From assembly GCF_025460835.1 (NCBI RefSeq), contig NZ_JAMXAY010000023.1, forward strand, positions 35,106 through 73,828: a DNA stretch of 38,723 nt, given 5' to 3'. Both the position numbers and the translations under genes were made by a program. Positions 6,058-14,002 of this stretch are shown here, piece by piece; position 1 is the stretch's first letter; the number at the start of each line of letters is the position of its first letter. The notes under the pieces are model-generated. The model did not search any database. It was not told where the DNA came from and saw only the letters and a list, made by a program, of their open reading frames with translations. This DNA is from Parapedobacter soli (GTDB taxonomy: Bacteria; Bacteroidota; Bacteroidia; Sphingobacteriales; Sphingobacteriaceae).

Positions 6058-6882
6058 ATGGAAACTAAAATGGATACCCTACCCGATTTGGATCGTTTAT
6101 ACGACATCAGCGACGACCAAGTGCGGGAGTTCGAAAGAAATGGCCACACGCAAACCTTAAACCTGCTCAGCACTGACGAAGTTTCGGCATACCGCCGGAT
6201 TATCAGTGCTGCAGCTGATAAATTCAACGAAGAAAAGCGCAAAATAGCAGAGCGCGATACATACGGCAAAGCTTTTCTGCAGATCATGAACCTTTGGCGT
6301 GTAGACGAAGCGGTCAAAAAATTCGTGTTGGCTAAACGTTTTGCGCATATCGCAGCGCGGCTGCTTGGCGTAAGCAATGTACGGTTGTACCACGACCAAG
6401 CGTTATTCAAAGAGCCGGGCGGCGGACCTACCCCTTGGCACCAAGACCAGAATTACTGGCCCCTGGATACGGACCGCACGATTACCATGTGGATGCCGCT
6501 GGTAGACATTCCAAGTGCCGAAATGGGGATGCTCACCTTCGCCTCCGGATCACACCACGATGGCAGCGTCTTTGATTTCGTGATTTCTGACGAATCGGAG
6601 GATGCATTTGAACAATATGTCCGCAAACAGCGCTTCCCGCTGGCACGGCCCGCCGCACTCAACGCCGGTGATGCCACCTGGCACAACGGATTTACCATAC
6701 ACAATGCTCCCGGCAATAATTCCGACCGCATGCGTGAAGTGATGACCATCATTTACTATGCCGATGGCACCGAGATAAGCACGCCGAAGCACAAATTCCA
6801 GGAAAATGACCTTAAAACATGGCTCGGCAGTAAAACCCCGGGGTCGCTGGCAGATTCGGAGTTAAACCCCTTATTGCTTTAA
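6058..6882 (+). CDS. Phytanoyl-CoA dioxygenase (PhyH) family protein
   Basis: A 274-residue Fe(II)/2-oxoglutarate-dependent oxygenase of the double-stranded beta-helix type. Iron ligands are visible as H128-Q-D130 (TPWHQDQNYWPLD) and the distal His215 in FTIHNAPGNNSDR; an arginine nearby (224 or 226) should bind 2-oxoglutarate. Length and motif spacing fit bacterial PhyH proteins, which hydroxylate diverse small molecules. The substrate cannot be told from sequence. No signal peptide, so cytoplasmic. It lies 81 bases after the coiled-coil gene and 32 bases before the GH13 lipoprotein gene, so these three plus-strand genes may be co-transcribed. Confidence 0.85.
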   Translation: METKMDTLPDLDRLYDISDDQVREFERNGHTQTLNLLSTDEVSAYRRIISAAADKFNEEKRKIAERDTYGKAFLQIMNLWRVDEAVKKFVLAKRFAHIAARLLGVSNVRLYHDQALFKEPGGGPTPWHQDQNYWPLDTDRTITMWMPLVDIPSAEMGMLTFASGSHHDGSVFDFVISDESEDAFEQYVRKQRFPLARPAALNAGDATWHNGFTIHNAPGNNSDRMREVMTIIYYADGTEISTPKHKFQENDLKTWLGSKTPGSLADSELNPLLL

Positions 6883-6914
6883 CCTCTTTTACTGAATAAA
6901 CTCGCCACCACACA

Positions 6915-8531
6915 ATGGTCGCCATGAGATACCGGCTCTTTTTGCCTGCCGCAATCACTTTCACGATACTGCTGAGTATAATGGGTTGCCGAAATAACCC
7001 AAACAGGAATACAGCACCTGCCGATGAAGTGATATACCACGTTTTCCAGCGCAGCTTTTACGATAGCAATGGCGATACCCACGGGGATCTCGCCGGGCTC
7101 ACCGAAAAGCTCGACTACCTACAGGAGCTGGGCGTCACCGCCATCCTACTCACTCCGCTGTATGAGTCGGTCTATTACCACAACTATTTTTCATCCGATT
7201 TCGAAAAGATCGATGCACGATACGGGACCCAGGCCGAATACCTTACACTCGTTGAAGAGGTCCATCGCCGGGGGATGAAAATCTACATGGATATGGAGAC
7301 GCAATACGTGACGGAAGACCACCTATGGTGGCGCGACTCATACGGTAATCCGGCATCGCCATACAGTGGATATATCCTGTATAACGACAGTGCGCAGACG
7401 CAGCCCGAATCCATAGTCTTCAACCTGACAGAGCTGCTGGGCTACGATGGCACCATCCGTAAAATAACCACCGTAAACCTCAACCATCCTGAGGTGCTGG
7501 AGTACAACTACAAACTATTCAGCCACTGGATGGACCCTAACGGCGATGGCCGATTCGATGACGGCGTAGACGGCTTCCGCCTCGACCACATGATGGACGA
7601 CCTGGATAACAAAGGAATTTTACCCGATCTATTCCATACGTTCTGGGTGCCGCTTATCGGCCGTTTGAAAGCTCTTAATCCCGATGTACAATTCATGGCC
7701 GAGCAAGCCGATTGGGGATCATATGGGTTCGATTACCTGGAGCGGGGCTGCGTGGACCGTGTGTTTGCTTTCCGTGTGCAACAAGCGGTACGGACGCTTG
7801 ATAAAAACCGCATAGAAGCGTTCGCAGACACGACGTTCGGCAACACGCCCACTGGAAAGAAGCAGATTATGTTTATCGAAAACCACGATATCCCCCGCTT
7901 TGCTACCGTTGTGGAGCAGCACCCGGGCAAGTTACGCGTAGGCGCATCCATCAACTTACTGATCGGTGGCATTCCATCCATTTACTACGGACAAGAAATC
8001 GGGATGCTGGGCCATGCACAGTTCGGGCAGTACGGAGACGTGGTTACCGACGCCAATGAAATCCCTTCGCGCGAAGCATTCGAATGGTATGCTTCCGCAC
8101 AGGGCGAAGGGATGGCCTATTGGTACAAAGACACCGGGCCGTGGTGGGATGAATCCAACATCAGTCCCAACGACGGGATATCATTGGAAGAACAACAGGC
8201 CGACGGTGAATCACTCTGGAATCATTACCGCTCATTGATCGCCCTGCGCTCCAACCACGATGCGTTGGTCAACGGCCACTACCGTACCGTACCAAACACG
8301 ACCGAAAACGTTCTCTCTTTCGTGAGGGAAAGCCCCGAAGAACGGATCCTGGTAGTCATCAATCTTGGCGACACCACCGAAAGCTTAACGTTTGCCGGAA
8401 GCCGTGAATGGGACGTAGCCGGGAGTGGCCACCTCCAACAAATCTGGGGTACATCTGCGCCCCAAAGGGAAGTGGGAAACACGCTTGACGACATCCCCCC
8501 TTACAGCACACAACTGTATTTGTTACCATAG
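6915..8531 (+). CDS. GH13 alpha-amylase family lipoprotein
   Basis: A 538-residue glycoside hydrolase with a lipoprotein signal (SIMGC, Cys25) and a (beta/alpha)8 GH13 domain. Region II GFRLDH has the nucleophile Asp224, region III MAEQAD the acid/base Glu263 and region IV IENHD Asp325. Region I is unusual: DMETQY (126-131) where most members have DxxxNH, so Asn and His are replaced by Gln and Tyr. The mature start CRNNPNR lacks the acidic surface-export signal seen in the SusD and SusE proteins here, which suggests a periplasm-facing anchor. It is convergent with the AraC gene of the maltodextrin locus and probably hydrolyses alpha-glucans there. ATG at 6924 is an alternative start. Confidence 0.85.
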   Translation: MVAMRYRLFLPAAITFTILLSIMGCRNNPNRNTAPADEVIYHVFQRSFYDSNGDTHGDLAGLTEKLDYLQELGVTAILLTPLYESVYYHNYFSSDFEKIDARYGTQAEYLTLVEEVHRRGMKIYMDMETQYVTEDHLWWRDSYGNPASPYSGYILYNDSAQTQPESIVFNLTELLGYDGTIRKITTVNLNHPEVLEYNYKLFSHWMDPNGDGRFDDGVDGFRLDHMMDDLDNKGILPDLFHTFWVPLIGRLKALNPDVQFMAEQADWGSYGFDYLERGCVDRVFAFRVQQAVRTLDKNRIEAFADTTFGNTPTGKKQIMFIENHDIPRFATVVEQHPGKLRVGASINLLIGGIPSIYYGQEIGMLGHAQFGQYGDVVTDANEIPSREAFEWYASAQGEGMAYWYKDTGPWWDESNISPNDGISLEEQQADGESLWNHYRSLIALRSNHDALVNGHYRTVPNTTENVLSFVRESPEERILVVINLGDTTESLTFAGSREWDVAGSGHLQQIWGTSAPQREVGNTLDDIPPYSTQLYLLP

Positions 8532-8557
8532 AATTACGACGGCGTGTTGCCATCGGG

Positions 8558-9418
8558 CTACGACCCGAACTGGCGACGGTAGCGGAGCGGACTCAGGGTG
8601 GTGCGCCGCTTGAACGTACGGTGAAAGAAAGACACATCGGTAAATCCGCTTTCGAAAGCGATATCAGACACCGGCTTATCCGTTTGGACAAGCTGCTGGG
8701 TGGCGTAATTAATCCGATAGTCCATCACCATATCCATAAACGTCTTCCGGGTAACCTTTTTGAAATATTTACAGAATGCCTGCGGTGTCATGTGTGCAAG
8801 TGATGCGGCTTCGCTTAACGAAACTTTATCCCTGAAATGCTCTACCAGATATGCAAGTACCGGCCCCATCCGCTGGTGGTCCACCAATGTACTGACGGCC
8901 ATGGCACCATCGTCGCTTAGCGTGGTACCCGTGTGGTCCTCTGCCAGCTGTTGGAGTATATCCAATAATCCGATAAATCCATAGATACCCTTCTTCGCTG
9001 CCAAGCCCCGCAGCATCCCCCCTACCTGCATCGAAATCTCCTTTCCAAAGCACACACCCACTGTAGTCTGTGCCAACAAGTTATGGATGTCGGCTAGTTC
9101 CTCCTTTCCGGACAACGTACTTCCGAGCATATCTGCGGGAAACTGGATAACCACCGCCTCCGCATCAAATAGCTCACCGACAGGCTCGTCGAGCTTCCAG
9201 CAATGCGGCACATTCGGAGCAATCAGCACCAGATCACCGGGGTCAAAACGTTCCATGTGGGTACCTACATACCGTTTCCCCACCCCGCTGACGATATAAG
9301 TCAACTCAAACTCGGGATGGAAATGGTAGGGTGCCTCAAACGCTTCCGCCCCGAAATTACGGAGGAGGAAAACATGATCGTCACGAGACTGTACATATTC
9401 AGGAGAAGCTTTGAGCAT
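8558..9418 (-). CDS. AraC-family transcriptional regulator with cupin domain
   Basis: A 286-residue regulator. The N-terminal cupin (about 25-100) contains YHFHPEFELTYI and PGDLVLIAPNVPH, the usual ligand-binding fold. The C-terminal double helix-turn-helix (about 190-286) contains LSEAASLAHMTPQAFCKYFKK and the family signature DIAFESGFTDVSFFHRTFKR. Such proteins usually activate sugar-use genes. It is the last gene of the minus-strand maltodextrin cluster, 42 bases after the MFS permease stop, so it may be in the same transcript and form a feedback loop. The locus thus carries two regulators of different families. The inducer is unknown. Confidence 0.9.
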   Translation of the reverse strand: MLKASPEYVQSRDDHVFLLRNFGAEAFEAPYHFHPEFELTYIVSGVGKRYVGTHMERFDPGDLVLIAPNVPHCWKLDEPVGELFDAEAVVIQFPADMLGSTLSGKEELADIHNLLAQTTVGVCFGKEISMQVGGMLRGLAAKKGIYGFIGLLDILQQLAEDHTGTTLSDDGAMAVSTLVDHQRMGPVLAYLVEHFRDKVSLSEAASLAHMTPQAFCKYFKKVTRKTFMDMVMDYRINYATQQLVQTDKPVSDIAFESGFTDVSFFHRTFKRRTTLSPLRYRRQFGS

Positions 9419-9460
9419 ATATTTCGAAGATACACAATCTTAGCCTTCGTGGCACGGTCG

Positions 9461-10804
9461 TCAGTCCTGTTCCACACGCAACACGCATACCGCTGCCAGC
9501 AACATGAGCACACCCGCCATCACGAGCGAGTATATGGCATGCCCACCGAATGCATATTTAACGATGTAGCCGCCGAAAAAGCCGTTGATAATCTGCGGGA
9601 AGGTGATGAAAAAATTAAAGATACCCATATAGACCCCCATCTTGTGGGTGGGTAAACTCTTGGAAAGGATAGCATAGGGCATCGCCAGGATGCTTCCCCA
9701 AGCGATGCCGATACCCACCATCGGTATGATGAGGTAGTCGGGATCGCCGATAAAGAACATGGAGATCAGCGAAAGCCCGCCTGCGGCAAGGGATATCGCA
9801 TGGCAACCACGCTGGCCTGTCCGCTTAGCGATAACCGGCAGCAGCAACGCATAGATGGCGGCCACACCATTGTATATCCCGAAGAGGAAGCTGACCCAAT
9901 TGGCTGCATCTGCGTATTGGACGGAAGCGGTATCATCCGGACGTACACCATACACATGCTCCGCGATGGCAGGCGTGGTAAACACCCACATCGAAAACAG
10001 TGCAAACCACGAGAAAAACTGCACCACACCCAGCTGCTTCATCGCCTTAGGCATGCGCCGGAAGTCTGTCAGGATAACGGCAAGGCCCCTGCGCGCGGAA
10101 GCGAGCTCGTCTTCCCCTGGAGGTGTACCTATGCCGAAGCGTTCGACCTCTGCCGGGGAATACTCCCGTGTGGTGAACACGGTCCATAGGATAGTCAGCA
10201 CCAGTACGGCGGCCCCCACATAAAAGGAATAGATCACATTGTCCGGCACATGGCCTGGGGCGGCCGTCTTGGATATCCCCATATATTCAGCAAAAATATA
10301 AGGAAGCCAGGAGCCAATCACTGCCCCCACGCCGATTAAGAAGGACTGCACCGAAAACCCGACACTCCGCTGTTCGCCGGGCAACTTATCTGCCACAAGA
10401 GCCCGGAAAGGCTCCATAGCCACGTTGAATGACGCATCCATGATCATCAACATGCCTGCCCCTATCCAGATTGCGGGCATCACGGTAGTCAATACTGCCG
10501 CATTGGGCATCAGCACCAATGCCACGGCCGAGAGCAGCGCCCCCACAAGGAAAAAGGGACGCCGACGTCCCAGTCTAGTCCAAGTGCGGTCACTGTAATG
10601 CCCCACAATGGGCTGGATAATCATACCCGTCAGTGGCGCAGCCAGCCAGAAGAGCGACAGGTGCTCCACATCGGCACCAAAAGTTTGCAATATCCGCGAC
10701 GCGTTGCCGCTCTGTAACGCAAAACCGAACTGGATTCCGAGGAATCCCAAACTCATGTTAACAATCTGGCCTAAGCTTAATCGTGGTTTCTCCGTAAAAT
10801 TCAT
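9461..10804 (-). CDS. MFS sugar permease (maltose/SLC45-like)
   Basis: A 447-residue inner-membrane carrier with about twelve hydrophobic segments. The loop between TM2 and TM3 reads GHYSDRTWTRLGRRRPFF, the RxGRRRPF mark of the sucrose/maltose (SUT/SLC45-like) MFS branch. ATG at 10804 (MNFTEKPR) is preferred over a TTG seven codons upstream. Placed right after maltose phosphorylase, it most likely brings maltose or short maltodextrins into the cytoplasm by proton symport; substrate inferred from context. A 157-base gap in front contains a nine-base inverted repeat, so the gene may have its own control. Confidence 0.88.
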   Translation of the reverse strand: MNFTEKPRLSLGQIVNMSLGFLGIQFGFALQSGNASRILQTFGADVEHLSLFWLAAPLTGMIIQPIVGHYSDRTWTRLGRRRPFFLVGALLSAVALVLMPNAAVLTTVMPAIWIGAGMLMIMDASFNVAMEPFRALVADKLPGEQRSVGFSVQSFLIGVGAVIGSWLPYIFAEYMGISKTAAPGHVPDNVIYSFYVGAAVLVLTILWTVFTTREYSPAEVERFGIGTPPGEDELASARRGLAVILTDFRRMPKAMKQLGVVQFFSWFALFSMWVFTTPAIAEHVYGVRPDDTASVQYADAANWVSFLFGIYNGVAAIYALLLPVIAKRTGQRGCHAISLAAGGLSLISMFFIGDPDYLIIPMVGIGIAWGSILAMPYAILSKSLPTHKMGVYMGIFNFFITFPQIINGFFGGYIVKYAFGGHAIYSLVMAGVLMLLAAVCVLRVEQD

Positions 10805-10854
10805 ATTTGGCGAATTGGTTAACAATCTTAAATGCTATTTTATTCCGCACCTCC

Positions 10855-10930
10855 CAACGATTGCCGGGCGCACTCAATTAACAGCACGCAATATGCATAA
10901 ATCTACCCTATTTTTCAGCCCCAATCGTTG
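10855..10930. repeat. Inverted repeat upstream of the MFS gene
   Basis: CAACGATTG (10855-10863) and its exact complement CAATCGTTG (10922-10930) are 58 bases apart in the gap between the phosphorylase stop and the MFS start. Either two protein-binding half-sites or a long-range RNA stem is possible. A TAGATTTA stretch (minus strand) between the arms weakly resembles a -7 box. Confidence 0.4.
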
Positions 10931-10960
10931 CACATGAATTGCTCGGTGGGCTATTCTCTT

Positions 10961-13282
10961 TTACCGAACGTGTTCATACTTCGGAACAGCCGTTGTACTA
11001 CCGGGGCCCACCTCATGGTCCCGGCCAAGAACATGTACCGTAGCCGCTTGTTCGCCGGTGTTGCTGAAGTTGACCCGTGTGGGTGTAACGTGAACGGTAA
11101 GCAATGCCCCCCTGAACTTGATCTTAAAAGTATATGCCTGCCACTGCTTGGGTAGCATGGGGCTGAAATAGAGGCGGCCATCCCTTACCCGCATGCCTGC
11201 AAAGCCTTCCACGATGCTCATCCATGTGCCAGCCATCGAAGTGATGTGGAGCCCATCTTCCGTGTCGTTGTTGTAGTCATCGAGGTCAAGCCTTGCGGTG
11301 CGGAGGTAAAACTGGTAAGCGCGTGCTTCGTCACCCAATTTAGCAGCCAATATAGCGTGCACACAAGGTGAGAGTGAACTTTCATGTACTGTAAGCGGCT
11401 CATAAAAATCATAGTTCCGGCGGATTGTTTCGATATCGAAACGGTCTTCGAGCAAGTAGAGCCCCTGCAGCACATCCGCCTGTTTGATATAGCAGGAGCG
11501 CAGGATGCGGTCCCAGCTCCAGTGCTGGTTTAGGGGGCGTTGGTCTGCGGGTATAGCGGCCGCCGGCACCAACTCTTTATCCAAGAACCCATCCTGCTGT
11601 AAAAAAATGCCGCGTGCCTCGTCGACCGGGTAATACAGCTTATCGATAATCGCTGCCCAGAGGCCGGTTTCGCTGGCTTGCAGTGCCGTCTTTGCCACGA
11701 TGGCCGCATATTGCCCGGTGGCCGACTGCTGCACTTCACTTAGTGCATCGAGCGTATAGGACAAGCACCAACTGGCTATCGTATTGGTGTACCAATTGTT
11801 GTTGACATTGTTTTCATACTCGTTAGGGCCGGTGACACCCAGCATCACATACCGTTTGCGCGCCTCACTCCAATTCACCCGCTGCGCCCAGAAACGGGCG
11901 ATGCCGATAAGTACTTCCAAACCATATTCGGCCAAATAGGCGGTATCGCCCGTATAGCGGATGTAATTGTATATCGCAAACGCGATAGCACCATTGCGGT
12001 GGATTTCCTCAAACGTGATCTCCCATTCGTTATGGCATTCCTCACCATCCATTGTCACCATCGGGTAGAGCGCTGCCCCGCCGCTAAACCCCAATTTCTC
12101 CGCATTCGCTATCGCTTTCGGCAAATGTTTATAGCGATATACCAATAGGTTCCTTGCCACTTGGCGTGGCGCCGTAGCCAAGTAGAACGGTAGGCAGTAA
12201 GCCTCGGTATCCCAGTAGGTGGAACCGCCGTACTTCTCTCCGGTAAATCCTTTCGGACCGATATTAAGACGGTCGTCCTCTCCTGTATAGGTTTGGTTCA
12301 ATTGGAAAATATTGAACCGTATCGCTTGCTGCGCGGCAATATCACCCTCGATACGGATATCGCTTTCCGCCCATTTCAGTGCCCATGCGTCGGCCTGCTC
12401 GGCCAATAGGCGATCGAAGCCTTTGACCACGACATGCCCCAGCAGTTGCTCCGCACGGTTTACTAGCTCCGATTTAGGATGGTTCTCCGAAGAAAGATTC
12501 ACCGCATACTTACGTATTTCAACTGTTTGGCCTGCTGAAGCAGCAACGGACACCGACTTTGCGACATAATCGTCGCGCTCTATCGTCATTTCCTGCTGCG
12601 ATAGCCTGGCACCTCCATAAAATACTTCGTACGCCATACCCGTCGCCACCCAGAAATCGGTCTTCTTGGTACGCATGGTGAGCGTCGCACGGCGTGCACC
12701 GATGTGTTTGGACACAGGCTCCCAAAACAACTCACCGTAGTTTGAGTCGGCGTTCCGCACGCCGCCGTCTACGTAGGGCCTAAGCTGAATTTTGCCCGAA
12801 AAGTTCTTGGCCGTAATCCGGTAACGTACCGCTCCGCACTCATTATCAACTAAACTGCAAAACCGGACGGCTTCCACTTCCACCTCTTTCCCGTCCGAAA
12901 ACCGGGCCCCGAATCGCCGTGACAGGTACCCCTCTTGCATGTGGAGCACGCGCTGGAAATGGATAACCTCCACCGTATTCAAGTCCAGCGGCACACCATC
13001 GACGTCAATATCGATCCCTATCCAGTTTGCGGCATTCAATACCTTGGCGAAATATTCGGGGTACCCATTTTTCCACCACCCTACGCGGGTTTTATCCGGA
13101 TAATAAACGCCCGCGATATAGGAGCCTTGCAGGCTCTCGCCTGAATAGTGCTCCTCGAAATTAGCACGTTGGCCCATACGGCCGTTCCCGATACTGAAAA
13201 TACTTTCCGATATCTTATTCAAAGCCGGGTCGAATCCAGTTTCAATAATATTCCACTCATCGTGGACGATGTAATTCTTCAT
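10961..13282 (-). CDS. GH65 maltose phosphorylase
   Basis: A 773-residue cytoplasmic enzyme that splits maltose with phosphate into glucose and beta-glucose 1-phosphate. The N-terminal beta-sandwich begins WNIIETGFDP and IGNGRMGQR. The central (alpha/alpha)6 barrel has GGSTYWDTEAYCLPFYL (353-369) and TGPNEYENNVNNNWYTN with the catalytic Glu488. Length is that of the maltose phosphorylase/trehalose phosphorylase/kojibiose phosphorylase group. The neighbouring beta-phosphoglucomutase uses its product, and the GH13 and Sus genes supply maltodextrin, which supports maltose over trehalose. No signal peptide. It lies 46 bases after the mutase gene in the same operon. Confidence 0.93.
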   Translation of the reverse strand: MKNYIVHDEWNIIETGFDPALNKISESIFSIGNGRMGQRANFEEHYSGESLQGSYIAGVYYPDKTRVGWWKNGYPEYFAKVLNAANWIGIDIDVDGVPLDLNTVEVIHFQRVLHMQEGYLSRRFGARFSDGKEVEVEAVRFCSLVDNECGAVRYRITAKNFSGKIQLRPYVDGGVRNADSNYGELFWEPVSKHIGARRATLTMRTKKTDFWVATGMAYEVFYGGARLSQQEMTIERDDYVAKSVSVAASAGQTVEIRKYAVNLSSENHPKSELVNRAEQLLGHVVVKGFDRLLAEQADAWALKWAESDIRIEGDIAAQQAIRFNIFQLNQTYTGEDDRLNIGPKGFTGEKYGGSTYWDTEAYCLPFYLATAPRQVARNLLVYRYKHLPKAIANAEKLGFSGGAALYPMVTMDGEECHNEWEITFEEIHRNGAIAFAIYNYIRYTGDTAYLAEYGLEVLIGIARFWAQRVNWSEARKRYVMLGVTGPNEYENNVNNNWYTNTIASWCLSYTLDALSEVQQSATGQYAAIVAKTALQASETGLWAAIIDKLYYPVDEARGIFLQQDGFLDKELVPAAAIPADQRPLNQHWSWDRILRSCYIKQADVLQGLYLLEDRFDIETIRRNYDFYEPLTVHESSLSPCVHAILAAKLGDEARAYQFYLRTARLDLDDYNNDTEDGLHITSMAGTWMSIVEGFAGMRVRDGRLYFSPMLPKQWQAYTFKIKFRGALLTVHVTPTRVNFSNTGEQAATVHVLGRDHEVGPGSTTAVPKYEHVR

Positions 13283-13328
13283 ATAATAAATAGTCGGTAG
13301 TTGCTGTACATCTCGATATGATGCACGT

Positions 13329-13997
13329 TCAAATCCCTAAATCAGCCAAGCCCATTACCACCATGTCCGCTTCTCCGAGTTCGGCCGGGTCACCGACACC
13401 AACCACCTGCATCCCAGCGGCAAGCGCAGCGGCGACACCTGCGTGTGCATCTTCGAAAACCAGGCATGCCCCCGGCGGTACGTCCAGCGCATCCGCCGCT
13501 TTGATAAACACTTCGGGATCGGGCTTGGATCGGGTAACAGCATTGCCATCAATCACGGCATCGAAGCAATCGGAGATTCCAGTGCGCTCCAAAACCAAAC
13601 GTGCGTTCTTACTGGCCGAGCCCAGGGCAACGCGGATCCCTTTGTTACGCGCCTCACTTAGCAACCGGTATGCACCGGGCAAGAGATCCCAGTGGGTCAT
13701 CCCTCCCACCAGCGCCAGATACCATTCGTTTTTCCGCGTAGCGAGCTGCTCCTTTTCCGCATCAGACAGCTGTAGGTTACCCCAGCCGAGGAGGTAATCC
13801 AGCGATTGGCGGCGGCTCACCCCTTTCAGCTTTTCATTTTGCTGCCAAGTAAAATCGAAGCCCAGCGAGTTAGCCAAACGTTTCCACGCCTGGTAATGGA
13901 ATATAGCGGTATCTACCAAAACGCCATCCAGATCAAAAATGAATGCTTTTTTCGTGTAAAGCAGCCGGTTAGCATCGCGGTGATTTTCGGATAACAT
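13329..13997 (-). CDS. pgmB: Beta-phosphoglucomutase
   Basis: A 222-residue HAD-superfamily phosphomutase that turns beta-glucose 1-phosphate into glucose 6-phosphate. Motif I FDLDGVLVDT has the nucleophile Asp22 and acid/base Asp24. Motif II is LGSASKNA (about 125-132), motif III includes SKPDPEVF with Lys158, and motif IV FEDAHAG has Glu182-Asp183 for Mg2+. The cap (HYQAWKRLANSLGF, LKGVSRRQSL) matches beta-phosphoglucomutase. It sits between the phosphorylase and the SusA-like gene (5 bases after the latter's stop), linking maltose phosphorolysis to glycolysis. The N-terminus is about 15 residues longer than usual. Confidence 0.93.
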   Translation of the reverse strand: MLSENHRDANRLLYTKKAFIFDLDGVLVDTAIFHYQAWKRLANSLGFDFTWQQNEKLKGVSRRQSLDYLLGWGNLQLSDAEKEQLATRKNEWYLALVGGMTHWDLLPGAYRLLSEARNKGIRVALGSASKNARLVLERTGISDCFDAVIDGNAVTRSKPDPEVFIKAADALDVPPGACLVFEDAHAGVAAALAAGMQVVGVGDPAELGEADMVVMGLADLGI

Positions 13998-14002
13998 GTT
14001 GA

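Noticed and set aside
4481-6882. PhyH oxygenase as the missing partner of the ferredoxin.
   Set aside because: PhyH enzymes use 2-oxoglutarate as co-substrate and do not need ferredoxin; the genes are also separated by a convergent gene.
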